A stretch of DNA of 64,000 nt from Synechococcus sp. PCC 7335 (GCF_000155595.1 NZ_DS989904.1:3275720-3339719); one strand, 5' to 3'. Shown: positions 45,878 to 54,840, counted from the stretch's first letter. Numbers and translations: made by a program. Notes: generated by a model not told the origin, from the sequence alone.

Positions 45878-48457
45878 ATGACAGATGTTTATAGCCTAAA
45901 AGTCACTCAGGTCGAACAGGTCTGTTTTTTTGAGCTGACTTGGGGTAGAGGTCGTCGACTCACCGCAAAGCTTCCGTATCCCGCTCAGGTAGAAGCCCTC
46001 TATCAAAGCTGGCAGCGAGTCTATCTAAACTACTATCAATCGGCGCTGCGTCCGGACGCTTTGAATTTAGATCCAAACCTTGGCCCTGATTCCGGTCTTA
46101 ATTTAGGCACGAACTTGGGCCTAAGAGGGCGAGCTGTGACCTCTGGCCAGCTTACGGCTAAAACCGATTGGCATGGACAACTTGTACAGGCTGAAGCTAA
46201 GCTCCTGTATGAATTTCACCAATGGCTGCGGAATGCGGCGCTATTCGATATTCGCAGTGAGCTAGCGCGAAGAATAGCTGAGCCACCGCCTGCTAAACCT
46301 ATTGGAGAAGGCTCAGTAGGTTTAGATCTGTTAGTTGCCTGCGATCCATTAGACCTAGGTCGGTGGCCTTGGGAAGAGTGGGAGATCAACGCTGAGTATG
46401 GTTCAAACCGACTCGTACGCATTGCCCGGTTGCCGATGAACGTACATGAAGCGCTCACGCAGGTTCGCCGGTCCCATACGGCTGCTAGGGTGCTAGTCAT
46501 TCTAGGTGACGATACGGGTCTAGATTTTGAAGCAGAGCTAGCGGCGATTGTTGCCCTAAAGCGGCTTGCCCAAATTACGGTCATAGGTTGGCAGCCAGGT
46601 GTAGATACTACCTGGTTAAAGCAAAGGATCTGCGACACCATTCAGAGAGATTCTGGCTGGGATATGCTGTTGTTCTTTGGTCATAGTAATGAGGCTAATG
46701 CCGTAGGTGGACAAATTGCGATCGCCCCACAGACTACGCTTTCACTGCGCGAGCTAGATCCTTATTTGCGAAAAGCCAAACAGCGGGGACTAAAGTTTGC
46801 ACTTTTCAATTCTTGCAAAGGACTCGATATCGCCAACGCTTTGATCGATATTGGTCTAAACCAGGTTGCCGTTATGCGCGAGCCGATACATAACCGTGTG
46901 GCCCAACTCTTTTTAATTCAATTCATGCAAAGTCTTGCGAGCTTTGACGATGTGCATACGGCCTTGCAAAAAGCGAGTCAGTTCCTACGTTCGAAAAGTA
47001 ATCTTACCTACCCATCGGCTCATCTCGTTCCTTCTCTTTTTCGCCACAGCGATGCTGTTCTATTTCGGCTACAGCCCGTTGGCTGGCGGGCTCGGATCAA
47101 CGAGCTTTTGCCGCATACCCGTTGGCAAACCGCCGCCTTGTGTCTGATTGCAGGGCTGAGTTTGTTTAATCCGGCAACTGAGGCACTCACCGCTCGGCGC
47201 CTACAGGTTCAAGCTGTTTACAGAAGCATTACTAGGCAAGTTCCCACAGAGCCGTCGCCCGTGACTTTAGTAGAGATCGATGACTTATCAATCCGAGAAG
47301 GCTTTCCAAACGGGATTCCAAATCCGATCGACCGAGCTTATCTTGCTAGCATTCTCGATCGGCTCAGTGCCTTACAAGCACAGGTAGTAGGGATCGATTA
47401 TCTGCTTGATCGCGCTCAAGAGCAAAACGATCAGCGCTTTGCTCAAGCAGTCTCTGAGTCTGTAGCTCAAGGAACCACACTAGTGTTCGGTTCGGTTCTA
47501 CAGCCTGAAGGCGAGGTTGGAGTTAGAGAAGATCTCGCTAGTCTGAACTGGGCAATGCAGGGCTATACCAATACACCCAGAGGGTACTTGCGGGTACTGC
47601 CAGCAGGGAGTAGTTGTGTAGAGCGCTGTCCTTTCTCATATCTGCTAGCGATCGCCCAAACAGCTCACCAGGCAGCCCAACGAACTGTCCGTCAAGCTGA
47701 TCTCCAGACCGAACTGCAATTGGCGATCGCTCCCGATCTCGATAGCCAAACTGACTATCGCCGCACGCTACTCACCACTGTACAACGACAAGATAGTGAT
47801 CTAGTGCCAAGCGATCTCTATGGGCTAAGACTTTCTCCGTGGGCAAGTATCTCACGCTGGTGGAATCAACGCTGGCTGCACCCTCTGCTAGATTACTCAC
47901 TACCGCCTGATGCAATCTACAGCAAACTTAGTGCTTATCAGCTTTTACACTTCCCAGAGGCGCAGCTAGCGAATCAGATCGATTGGCAAAATCAGGTTAT
48001 TATTATCGCTTCAGGTGCCTACGATGAAGCGGGAACTGGCGCAATTAGAGATTATATTAGTGCGCCAGGTGTGATCGCTTTCTGGAGATCTCAAACAGGT
48101 GACCAATCGCGGGGAATGACTCGATTTACAGGCGGCGAAACCAACGCCTACGCCGTTCATCACTTTCTTAGAAGGCATTATCTGACACCCATTCCAGATA
48201 CTTGGCTAGTGGGCATTGGCGTATTTGTAGGCGCAGGAGCTGTTTGGCTTTACCAGCGCCGGCAGCCTCCCTACCGTCATCGGCAACTTGCGTTGCTAGG
48301 AGCTAGTTTGGGATATGGTGGGCTTAGCCTACAGCTAGGTGTTACTAGCCAACTGTTGCTTCCTTGGCTATTGCCAGTTGCTACCGTCTGGGTATTTTGT
48401 CTGCCAATGGTTCTACCTACTGTCTTTGCTGCTAAACAATCTTCAAGTCTCTTATGA
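45878..48457 (+). CDS. Membrane CHAT-CHASE2 protein
   Basis: The 859-residue protein joins an N-terminal CHAT domain to a CHASE2 sensor domain. The CHAT part (about 150-395) has His269 in LLFFGHSNE and Cys313 in LFNSCKG, so the dyad is complete. It has no signal peptide and should be cytoplasmic. A membrane helix (about 416-432) follows, then CHASE2 (about 433-750, VTLVEIDDLSI, QVVGIDYLLDR), which is outside the membrane in this family. Two or three C-terminal hydrophobic helices (about 770-850) end the chain. It looks like a transmembrane receptor in which an outer signal controls an inner CHAT protease. The following gene overlaps by ATGA. An Asn/Leu-rich mini-repeat (LNLDPNLGPDSGLNLGTNLG) near residue 65 is odd. 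Confidence 0.88.
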   Translation: MTDVYSLKVTQVEQVCFFELTWGRGRRLTAKLPYPAQVEALYQSWQRVYLNYYQSALRPDALNLDPNLGPDSGLNLGTNLGLRGRAVTSGQLTAKTDWHGQLVQAEAKLLYEFHQWLRNAALFDIRSELARRIAEPPPAKPIGEGSVGLDLLVACDPLDLGRWPWEEWEINAEYGSNRLVRIARLPMNVHEALTQVRRSHTAARVLVILGDDTGLDFEAELAAIVALKRLAQITVIGWQPGVDTTWLKQRICDTIQRDSGWDMLLFFGHSNEANAVGGQIAIAPQTTLSLRELDPYLRKAKQRGLKFALFNSCKGLDIANALIDIGLNQVAVMREPIHNRVAQLFLIQFMQSLASFDDVHTALQKASQFLRSKSNLTYPSAHLVPSLFRHSDAVLFRLQPVGWRARINELLPHTRWQTAALCLIAGLSLFNPATEALTARRLQVQAVYRSITRQVPTEPSPVTLVEIDDLSIREGFPNGIPNPIDRAYLASILDRLSALQAQVVGIDYLLDRAQEQNDQRFAQAVSESVAQGTTLVFGSVLQPEGEVGVREDLASLNWAMQGYTNTPRGYLRVLPAGSSCVERCPFSYLLAIAQTAHQAAQRTVRQADLQTELQLAIAPDLDSQTDYRRTLLTTVQRQDSDLVPSDLYGLRLSPWASISRWWNQRWLHPLLDYSLPPDAIYSKLSAYQLLHFPEAQLANQIDWQNQVIIIASGAYDEAGTGAIRDYISAPGVIAFWRSQTGDQSRGMTRFTGGETNAYAVHHFLRRHYLTPIPDTWLVGIGVFVGAGAVWLYQRRQPPYRHRQLALLGASLGYGGLSLQLGVTSQLLLPWLLPVATVWVFCLPMVLPTVFAAKQSSSLL

Positions 48458-49143
48458 CCTTTTTCGCTGTACTAAAGTCTGTTGGTATATCGATGTTGCT
48501 AGTGCCCACTGTATGGTCAGCGGGTATGAGTGTTCAAATTGAAGCAGCAAGCGCGCAAACTCTTGAAAGAGAGCTATCCGCTAGAGATTTCTCGTTTCGC
48601 CAGTTGTTTAAGAGAATTTTTCGAGATGATGAATGGCAAGATCCGCCCACTATTTCTAGAGGTGAGCTATGTTTGTTAGCCCCCGCTTGGGCTGGGCAAG
48701 AAATGCTGGTGTGGCATGAAGGTCCTGTTTTTGTTTGGCGAGGAGCGATCGCAAAGATGGCAGTCGTAGATAGTGTGAACAACGCTGTGATGTGGGAGTA
48801 TGAGCCGCAATTACAGCAGAGATTCGTGCAATACGAAGGGGAGCCTTTACAATCTGGTCGCCTCTATCGTTGGCAGGTCTATGATGATGGGGAATCAACG
48901 GCACCGATTGCTTCTGCTTCGTTTGAGGTGATGTCTAGAGCCCAGCAACAGCTAGTGGCGAATGGATTGGCTATTGCAGAGAGTAAGGTGGCAGGGATAG
49001 CAGCCTCAAAACTGACGAGGGTAGAGTATTTTGCCGCGCGAGGGCTGCCTACGGATGCACTGCAATCTCTTTTTTTAATCAACTCAACGGATGTAGATCT
49101 AGTAGAAGCGCGGCAAGAGACGGTAGATAGGTTATGCGAGTAG
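48454..49143 (+). CDS. Small secreted protein coupled to CHAT-CHASE2 (possibly DUF928-like)
   Basis: The 229-residue product has a signal peptide (about 1-34, cleavage after ASA). A probable beta-sandwich region follows (about 68-155, with CLLAPAWAGQEMLVWHEGPV, FVWRGAIAKM and LYRWQVYDD), then a helical tail. The spacing of Trp and Pro motifs recalls DUF928 proteins, often found beside CHASE2-CHAT genes in cyanobacteria, but the match is loose. Its ATG overlaps the stop of the membrane gene (ATGA), so the two are translationally coupled. It may be a periplasmic ligand or cofactor for the CHASE2 domain; this is inference. Confidence 0.7.
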   Translation: MTFFAVLKSVGISMLLVPTVWSAGMSVQIEAASAQTLERELSARDFSFRQLFKRIFRDDEWQDPPTISRGELCLLAPAWAGQEMLVWHEGPVFVWRGAIAKMAVVDSVNNAVMWEYEPQLQQRFVQYEGEPLQSGRLYRWQVYDDGESTAPIASASFEVMSRAQQQLVANGLAIAESKVAGIAASKLTRVEYFAARGLPTDALQSLFLINSTDVDLVEARQETVDRLCE

Positions 49144-49163
49144 GTCTCTCTATCTCACACGTT

Positions 49164-50237
49164 TCATAGCCCAGAATCTCGTACTTTGTAGTTAATTTCC
49201 TCAATAGGTAAATCCTCACTATTCCAATTGTTATAGCGTAGCTGCAGCCTTTTTTCGCCTGCGTGACTCACTAGACCAGCGCAGTAGCGTTTGGCATCTA
49301 GCCCTAAGCCCTGAAGACGGATTCTTCCATTGAATACAGTCGCTCTAGCAAGGTAAATCACCAAATCGTCTCTAGAGGGGCGATTGACGGTAGTGCTAGC
49401 AGTTAGATGAGCGACGCCGCGTTCATCCATTTCTTGACCAAGGGCGATCGCAGTATTTCGGATGCCTCGAATGGCAACAATCACAGCTGCTACTGCCATC
49501 GTGATATCTACGCCTTCATCAGTGAGGATATGATTTTGTGATAGATACTGAAAGTTGTTTTCTCCTAAATCGCCTCTAATGCGGCGATGGATCAAATTTT
49601 GTGGGTGGTAGTCGTTCAGTGCGCCCACAATTGCACCACAGGCTGCTCTAGGCTCTCGCCACGGAGACTCACGGGTTTTGCCATAGACGACGTGCCTATT
49701 ACCTTCTCGTAACCGGCCAACATGCGTTTTAAGATCGATGGCGACTAGAGAGATTGATTGGGGGTTGCCTGCATAGAGTCGATGCTTGAGTTGTTCGTCA
49801 AGCTCGTGGGCAACGGTCACGTGGGCGAGCGTGGCGCCATTGTCTGTACCGCCGCCAGCGGGAAAAAAAGCTTCTAGCTTTAGTTCGCCGATTTCTGAGA
49901 GAGTTGCGAATCGCGAGGCGACGACATCTCGATAGCGTTTGGTGGCTTCGCCCTGGTGAATGCGATCGCCACAGTTTGTATAGGCAAGTGTCGTCACTAC
50001 GCTTGGCAGGCTCAGGTCGGCTCCACAAACGTTCATTTCTGTAGGACTATTTGCCGCAAACTGTAGCTCATCTCGCAAGATTTGTAGCCCCCTAACTAGC
50101 GCATAGCGATCGCTGACAATCTCATTGAGATAGTTGTGATAAGCATTGCGCTCAGTGCCGAAGCTAGCTGGCAACTGCCAGAATCTATCGACCCGCTGTT
50201 GAGTGGCTTCGGCATCAAAGGAAAACGACATACTCAA
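49164..50237 (-). CDS. Unrecognised 357-residue protein
   Basis: I do not recognise this soluble protein. It has no signal peptide or membrane helix. Visible features are a helical N-terminus (FDAEATQQRVDRFWQLPASF), two cysteine-containing segments (NVCGADL, YTNCGDRIH), the loop FFPAGGGTDNGATLAHVTVA, and a C-terminal beta-rich part with LVIYLARATVFNGRIRLQGL. The His-rich stretch LNDYHPQNLIHRRIRG could bind metal. It converges with the small secreted-protein gene (20-bp gap). It follows the collagen-like gene on the same strand by about 130 bp, so it may be co-transcribed with that gene. Confidence 0.75.
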   Translation of the reverse strand: MSMSFSFDAEATQQRVDRFWQLPASFGTERNAYHNYLNEIVSDRYALVRGLQILRDELQFAANSPTEMNVCGADLSLPSVVTTLAYTNCGDRIHQGEATKRYRDVVASRFATLSEIGELKLEAFFPAGGGTDNGATLAHVTVAHELDEQLKHRLYAGNPQSISLVAIDLKTHVGRLREGNRHVVYGKTRESPWREPRAACGAIVGALNDYHPQNLIHRRIRGDLGENNFQYLSQNHILTDEGVDITMAVAAVIVAIRGIRNTAIALGQEMDERGVAHLTASTTVNRPSRDDLVIYLARATVFNGRIRLQGLGLDAKRYCAGLVSHAGEKRLQLRYNNWNSEDLPIEEINYKVRDSGL

Positions 50238-50364
50238 AAGAAACGCGTTGGCGCTCTAAGATCTTCTTGCTAATCTAATGCCGACAATGATGCGCTAGAG
50301 CGAGCAGCGATCTTAAGTACCGTTATGTCTCTTAATATGTATCTAAAGAGCATTAGTCTGTCGG

Positions 50365-52119
50365 TCACAGGTCAACTTGAAAGGGAATCTCTTCGGTTTG
50401 TGTATAGACTGTGCCGCTATTCGTTGTCTGTAGAATCTTCACTTCATACAGCGCCTCGTAGCCTGGTTTTAACCACGGTTTAAATCGGTTGCCTAGGTCA
50501 AAAGTGTAGGTGTTTTCCACCACCTTAAGATTACCCAAGTCGATGGGTTCTGTTCCTTTTCTGATATTGAAAGTGGCCTCGTGCCGCAGTTGATAGGTCT
50601 CCGTTGTTAGGCCACTAGCTGATTGTTTAGTTAGTAGCGCGATCTCAATTTCTATCTGAGAGAGCAGATTTCGCAGTTCTCCTCTGTCGATTAAAACTAG
50701 CTCACTCTCCCCATCTGTGGCAAACACCGCTTCTAGCTCAAAGGACTGCACTCGACTGGGCGAAAATCCCCCCGTAATCTTAGCAACCTGCACTCCCGAA
50801 GCTTCACTCAAGCGATAGTCCAGTGTGCCAGGGATATCAAGATTAAGCACAGCTTGATCGCCTATGGAACTAGCCTCAACGCTCGTACGCACATCCGCTA
50901 CCCCTAAACTTTCTGGAGTCTCCTCTGCTGCCCACTCCAGGCGATACTTTGGTCGCTCAGTTGATTTGAGGTACACGTAGCTATCAGGCGTGTCAGAGGC
51001 CGGACTCAGAAGCGATCGCAACCCTGTTCTTTGCTCCCAAATATTTTTAACCAGCTCGACTGTTTGACCTAGCTGCGTGCGCAGTGTGCCACTAGATTCA
51101 ATTCTCTCTTGAGGAATATCACCGCGAGGAATCAAGCGAAAGCTACCGTAGCGGCCCTCTCCACCATCGCGCCCATCAGCGCCTGGTTTGCCGCGATCGC
51201 CATCCTCGCAGCCAAAGCTTCTAACGTGCGAAACTCCTTGATAGCGAAGATCATAGCGGTAGTCATCCGCATATCTTGAGTATCTTCTAGGAATATAGTC
51301 GCGGCTGTCGATAGACGGTACATGCTCTCGCACATCAAGATGTCTAACGCCTGTACAAGGAACTACTTTTCTAGCGGCATATTCCCACTCAGAATCTTCA
51401 GTTTGATCCTCTGTAGGGTTTCGCCGTCGCCAAACTTCCCATTCGCAGAACTTCACTATCCAAGTGGGCTCCACGCACTCGCACCCATCTGCACCCACAT
51501 CCCCTCGACCCGCACGACCGCCCTTTCCCCCAGCGTTTGCGATCGCCACTTGCTTCAACACTGCTACATCTTCAAAGTAGATAGAGATGTCACTGCCGTT
51601 ACCCCCATCACCGCCATCACCGCCATCACCGCCATCACCGCCATCAGCACCAATCAGTGAATAGGCTGGGCGATAGGGCGCTCGGCAACTTTGAGCAATC
51701 TCACCTGGCGCTCCATCTTCTCCTGATTCGCCCTCAGCTCCTGAAAAATCGTAGAAAGTATCCGACAGCGGTGTGTTTATCAGATCAATAGCCCTATCCG
51801 GTGCGTCTTGAGCCGTACGCCCGCTTCGCCCATCTCGTCCATCTCGCCCTTTTACACCAAACACAAAACTGCCTTGCCTACGCTCGGTTAATTGGTAGTT
51901 GCTGTGGTGATCGCCCCGGCCAGTGTTCCTGCCGGGGCGATCACTAAAGTTATGCTCTATAGAATAGCCAGGATAATTCGCCCTCACAGGAGCGTTATAT
52001 CCAAACAGCCCTACGAGAAAAGTCACGACGAGTACAGTTGCCAGAAAAGAGCGAAATCGAGAAAGACGCATAGTAGGACAGGCGGGCCTATCAACAAACA
52101 GAACCGCAAGATACACCAC
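50365..52119 (-). CDS. Secreted collagen-like Gly-X-Y repeat protein
   Basis: The 584-residue protein has an N-terminal hydrophobic export segment (about 18-45). Short collagen-like stretches rich in Gly-X-Y follow: GVKGRDGRDGRSGR near 95, GAEGESGEDGAPGE near 135, GADGGDGGDGGDGGDGGNG near 160, and GDRGKPGADGRDGGEG near 320. Between them are Cys-containing segments (CECVEPTWIVKFCEWEVW). The second half (about 340-584) is beta-rich and globular without a known domain. The Asp-rich GGDGGD run could bind calcium. It is probably a surface or sheath component. It precedes the unrecognised 357-residue gene on the same strand. No close characterised relative comes to mind. Confidence 0.75.
   Translation of the reverse strand: MVYLAVLFVDRPACPTMRLSRFRSFLATVLVVTFLVGLFGYNAPVRANYPGYSIEHNFSDRPGRNTGRGDHHSNYQLTERRQGSFVFGVKGRDGRDGRSGRTAQDAPDRAIDLINTPLSDTFYDFSGAEGESGEDGAPGEIAQSCRAPYRPAYSLIGADGGDGGDGGDGGDGGNGSDISIYFEDVAVLKQVAIANAGGKGGRAGRGDVGADGCECVEPTWIVKFCEWEVWRRRNPTEDQTEDSEWEYAARKVVPCTGVRHLDVREHVPSIDSRDYIPRRYSRYADDYRYDLRYQGVSHVRSFGCEDGDRGKPGADGRDGGEGRYGSFRLIPRGDIPQERIESSGTLRTQLGQTVELVKNIWEQRTGLRSLLSPASDTPDSYVYLKSTERPKYRLEWAAEETPESLGVADVRTSVEASSIGDQAVLNLDIPGTLDYRLSEASGVQVAKITGGFSPSRVQSFELEAVFATDGESELVLIDRGELRNLLSQIEIEIALLTKQSASGLTTETYQLRHEATFNIRKGTEPIDLGNLKVVENTYTFDLGNRFKPWLKPGYEALYEVKILQTTNSGTVYTQTEEIPFQVDL
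51600..51645 (-). repeat. 9-bp tandem repeat (CCGCCATCA) in the collagen-like gene
   Basis: Four or more near-perfect copies of CCGCCATCA in tandem encode the GGDGGDGGD run. Such a repeat is prone to slippage and would change the length by multiples of three residues without a frameshift. Confidence 0.85.
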
Positions 52120-52697
52120 TTGTACATATCTCTCGCAATTCTGTAGCTATTCACCTTTCAAGCTAGCCTGCGTACGCAACTCAATCTAGATAGCTGTGAC
52201 AGTTCGCACCATCACTTTTCACTGACTAGCGTAGCGCCGAGCCTAAGGCTCAATACAGATAGAGAGCACAGCCATAACCCCTACAGCCCGACCTCTAGTA
52301 GCAGCTATTGCGCCAGACTCTGATTAAGAATTGTCTGAAACTGTTTAGGCATTATCAGCTTAGGCATTACTAGCCCTTTGTCAGGGTCTCATCGTACTCG
52401 GTAGTCTGGGTCTAAAGCGATAAATTCTTCAAGGCTTAACCTTTGGCGAGCACGCAAGCTTTCTTAAGACCGCTCATACCTAATTTCCTTCAACCGCTAG
52501 ATAACACCGAACAAGTGCATCTAACGATTGACATATTTATGTTGATTACGTTGGTTTAGTTACATAGCCTTACATAGGCAGAGTCCATGCCGTGGCACAG
52601 TATAGTTCAATCGTATATCGTCAGCTAATTTACCATAGTTAGACATGCCTGATTAGATGCGCCCCATCAGACACACATAGTGCTGTCGAGAGAATCT
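52120..52697. other. Intergenic region
   Basis: No gene is seen in these roughly 580 bp between two divergent genes. A small perfect hairpin GAGCC-TAA-GGCTC lies at 52239-52251. The rest is presumably promoter sequence. Confidence 0.5.
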
Positions 52698-53300
52698 ATG
52701 AGACTATCCAAGAAAATAGAGATCACCTTCGAGACAATTATTTGGAACTTCAGATTTTTCGTCCTATTACCCGTCATCTTTAGCCTATTAAGCGCTGTCA
52801 AGTTCTTCATCATAGGTACTCTAGATATTTGGGCAGGGTTTAGTTTAAGATTTGATGTGAGCGATCCTGAAGGCGATATCACGAATCGGATAGTCTCGTA
52901 TATTATCGGCGGCGTAGATCACTACTTAATCGGTATTGTTCTACTTATCTTCGCCTTAGGCATCTACGAACTTTTCATCTCAGAGATTGATGTTAAGTTC
53001 GAACATGAAGTCAATATTTTACAAAGTGAATCTCTAGAAGAGCTAAAGAGTAAGCTGGTGCAAGTGATTGTAGTTGCACTAATCGTCAGTTTGTTCAAAA
53101 GAATGCTTGGACTAGAGCTCAACCAAGCTAGTGATCTAGCCTACGGTGCGCTTGCTATCCTACTGATTTCTGTCAGTAGCTATCTTCTCCAGTTGCAATA
53201 TACAAAAATGCACGAAACAACTATCAACAGTCGTTCCCAAGTGGCGAAGGAAGATTCTTCTAACTCTTCAGCAATTAGAATGAAGCGTCCTGTCGACTAG
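52698..53300 (+). CDS. YqhA/UPF0114-family membrane protein
   Basis: I prefer the ATG at 52698 (MRLSKKIEITFETIIWNFRF) to an in-frame GTG at 52680. The 200-residue product has about four membrane helices and UPF0114 hallmarks: an amphipathic N-terminus, IIGGVDHYLIGIVLLIFALG, YELFISEID, and ESLEELKSKLVQVIVVALIV. The function of YqhA proteins is not established. The last 30 residues are polar and probably cytoplasmic. No operon partner is visible. Confidence 0.82.
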   Translation: MRLSKKIEITFETIIWNFRFFVLLPVIFSLLSAVKFFIIGTLDIWAGFSLRFDVSDPEGDITNRIVSYIIGGVDHYLIGIVLLIFALGIYELFISEIDVKFEHEVNILQSESLEELKSKLVQVIVVALIVSLFKRMLGLELNQASDLAYGALAILLISVSSYLLQLQYTKMHETTINSRSQVAKEDSSNSSAIRMKRPVD

Positions 53301-53870
53301 CGGGGAATAAAATAGTATCAAAGGCTTCCTAAAACTATCAAAGAAAGTCAAGAGGTATCTTCCCAAAATTTCTAAAATTCGTGAGTAGGGAGTTGAGTAA
53401 AACGTTCAACCCCAAAGGTCAAGCAAAGAAGGTGAGAATACGTTGATAGAAAATTCAAGAGATATCTATAGCTCAAGCTCGCAACGAGCTTTCAATCTGT
53501 AGCGATTAGGCTGTTGAATGTATCAACTAGGTAGACAATAAACAGTATAGTAAGTAACCATTTGGTTGTTTAAGAACGAACTTTTTCGGGTAAAATTAGC
53601 TGCATTAGAAAGTCGGTAAAAAGACCGATTACTGGCGTATAGATAGAGAATTCACGTAAATAGATGGATACATAGAAGATGCTTATGGGTAGAAGTTCAG
53701 TGAAACTACTGTTGTTTAATATATCAAAATTATTAGCTCATATATCTTTCGACGCATTTAGGTAATTATTATGAAATATGACTGAATATTTTTAAATATT
53801 GCTGTTCAATATAGAGAGGCCTGCGTCCGTGAAGTAGGTATCTTGTAACAGTTATTAGAGACTAACGATA
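53301..53870. other. Intergenic region
   Basis: About 570 AT-rich bp without a supported gene lie before the CADD-like gene. A short stem CGGT/ACCG near 53612 is the only structure seen. Confidence 0.5.
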
Positions 53871-54719
53871 ATGCAACTCAACAATCCTCGACAGTCAGCT
53901 AGAGAACTTTTGAAAGAAAGCGTTCCCAACGAGCGATGGGAGCAAAACGGTGAATTCTTGGATCGCCTTCGTGAACGCATCGGTCAGCATCCAGTTTCTA
54001 AACATCCAGCTATCAAAGCTCTGAGAAGCTCTACGTTCGATCTAGAAGCTATCCAACAAATTCATTTAGAATATCGACATGCCATTGTTCAGATATTTAC
54101 AGATGCTCTGTTAATGGCTCAAGTGCAGACCAAGCAGCTCGAACCTGATTTTGAGTCTGGTGTAAAGATGTATGCTCGTTTTCTGCTGACGCTTAACGTC
54201 CTAGACGAGTTTGGATTCAAGCCAGGTGTTGATGACTCTGGCTATTATCGAGGAAATGCGTTGGGCGCTCACTATCCCCTCTACGAGGAAGTGCTCGATG
54301 AGCTTGGTATTGATCGGATTGAACGAGAACAATATAAACCTAGTGAGTTCTCTCGCAAATTAAGAAGTTTTTTAGAGAGTTCTTATGACGATCTTTCTCA
54401 GGTAGTTAGTTTGCTTGCAGCTGGGGAGAGAGTGGTTGTTCTTTTCAGTTCGCCGCTTCGTGATAATGCCAAAACAGTGGGGGTTGACACTTCAAAAGGG
54501 TACTACATGGTTCATGGTGCTAGTGACGATGAGCAGTCTGAAGGAGATGATGATACTCATGAGGACGATCTTTGGTATATCCTGATGCAATCTCTATCAC
54601 CTGAGCAGTATGAAAACATTGAAGCAATGTGCGAGCAGTACTGCGATCTGTGGGTTGATTTTTGGAATGCTCAAATGCAGTTAGTCAAAGAACAAGAGAA
54701 AGTACTTGTTTCGGCCTAA
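53871..54719 (+). CDS. Helical, haem-oxygenase-like-fold protein (CADD/DUF3865-like)
   Basis: The 282-residue, mostly helical soluble protein contains IQQIHLEYRHAIVQIFTDAL (about 64-83), LTLNVLDEFGF and a C-terminal QYENIEAMCEQYCDLWVDFW. Spacing of His and Glu residues (for example His68, Glu70, His73, Glu116) suggests a di-iron haem-oxygenase-like fold of the CADD/DUF3865 type seen in cyanobacteria. The chlamydial CADD enzyme makes p-aminobenzoate from its own tyrosine, and others are N- or fatty-acid oxygenases, so a reaction cannot be assigned. An acidic loop (DDEQSEGDDDTHEDD, about 223-237) is unusual and probably disordered. Metal ligands need an alignment to confirm. Confidence 0.5.
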   Translation: MQLNNPRQSARELLKESVPNERWEQNGEFLDRLRERIGQHPVSKHPAIKALRSSTFDLEAIQQIHLEYRHAIVQIFTDALLMAQVQTKQLEPDFESGVKMYARFLLTLNVLDEFGFKPGVDDSGYYRGNALGAHYPLYEEVLDELGIDRIEREQYKPSEFSRKLRSFLESSYDDLSQVVSLLAAGERVVVLFSSPLRDNAKTVGVDTSKGYYMVHGASDDEQSEGDDDTHEDDLWYILMQSLSPEQYENIEAMCEQYCDLWVDFWNAQMQLVKEQEKVLVSA

Positions 54720-54738
54720 TTGCCAAAGGTAGTAGGAT

Positions 54739-54770
54739 AGAGGCCATCTATTGAATCGGAGATAGCCTCT
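54739..54770. terminator. Hairpin between convergent genes
   Basis: The stem AGAGGCCATCT (54739-54749) / AGATAGCCTCT (54760-54770) has one mismatch and a 10-nt loop, and lies just after the CADD-like stop codon. A weak A/T-rich stretch follows. It is a plausible bidirectional terminator for this gene and the convergent gene at 54841. Confidence 0.5.
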
Positions 54771-54840
54771 ATTGACTATAAAAAATGACTATAGAGAAAA
54801 CTTTGAGCAACAGCATTCTATTCGCTCAATTCTTACAACG

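Larger units (their letters stand above)
25582..49143. other. Caspase/TPR-CHAT/CHASE2 protease locus (nine genes)
   Basis: Seven minus-strand genes (45701 down to 25582) follow one another with gaps of 48, 3, 25, 39, 46 and 135 bp, so they are probably one 20-kb operon led by the caspase gene. The membrane CHAT-CHASE2 gene and a coupled small secreted-protein gene are transcribed the other way from a shared 176-bp control region. Seven proteins carry caspase-clan His/Cys dyads. The minus-strand proteins all begin with export signals. No nuclease, Cas7-11, reverse transcriptase, gasdermin or toxin gene is visible in the block. Confidence 0.75.

Noticed and set aside
46216-46641. 141-codon minus-strand ORF within the CHAT-CHASE2 gene
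   Set aside because: Antisense shadow of the CHAT domain coding region without any domain of its own.
49798-50028. 76-codon ORF within the 357-residue gene
   Set aside because: Shifted-frame shadow on the same strand; the longer frame is continuous and has better codon use.
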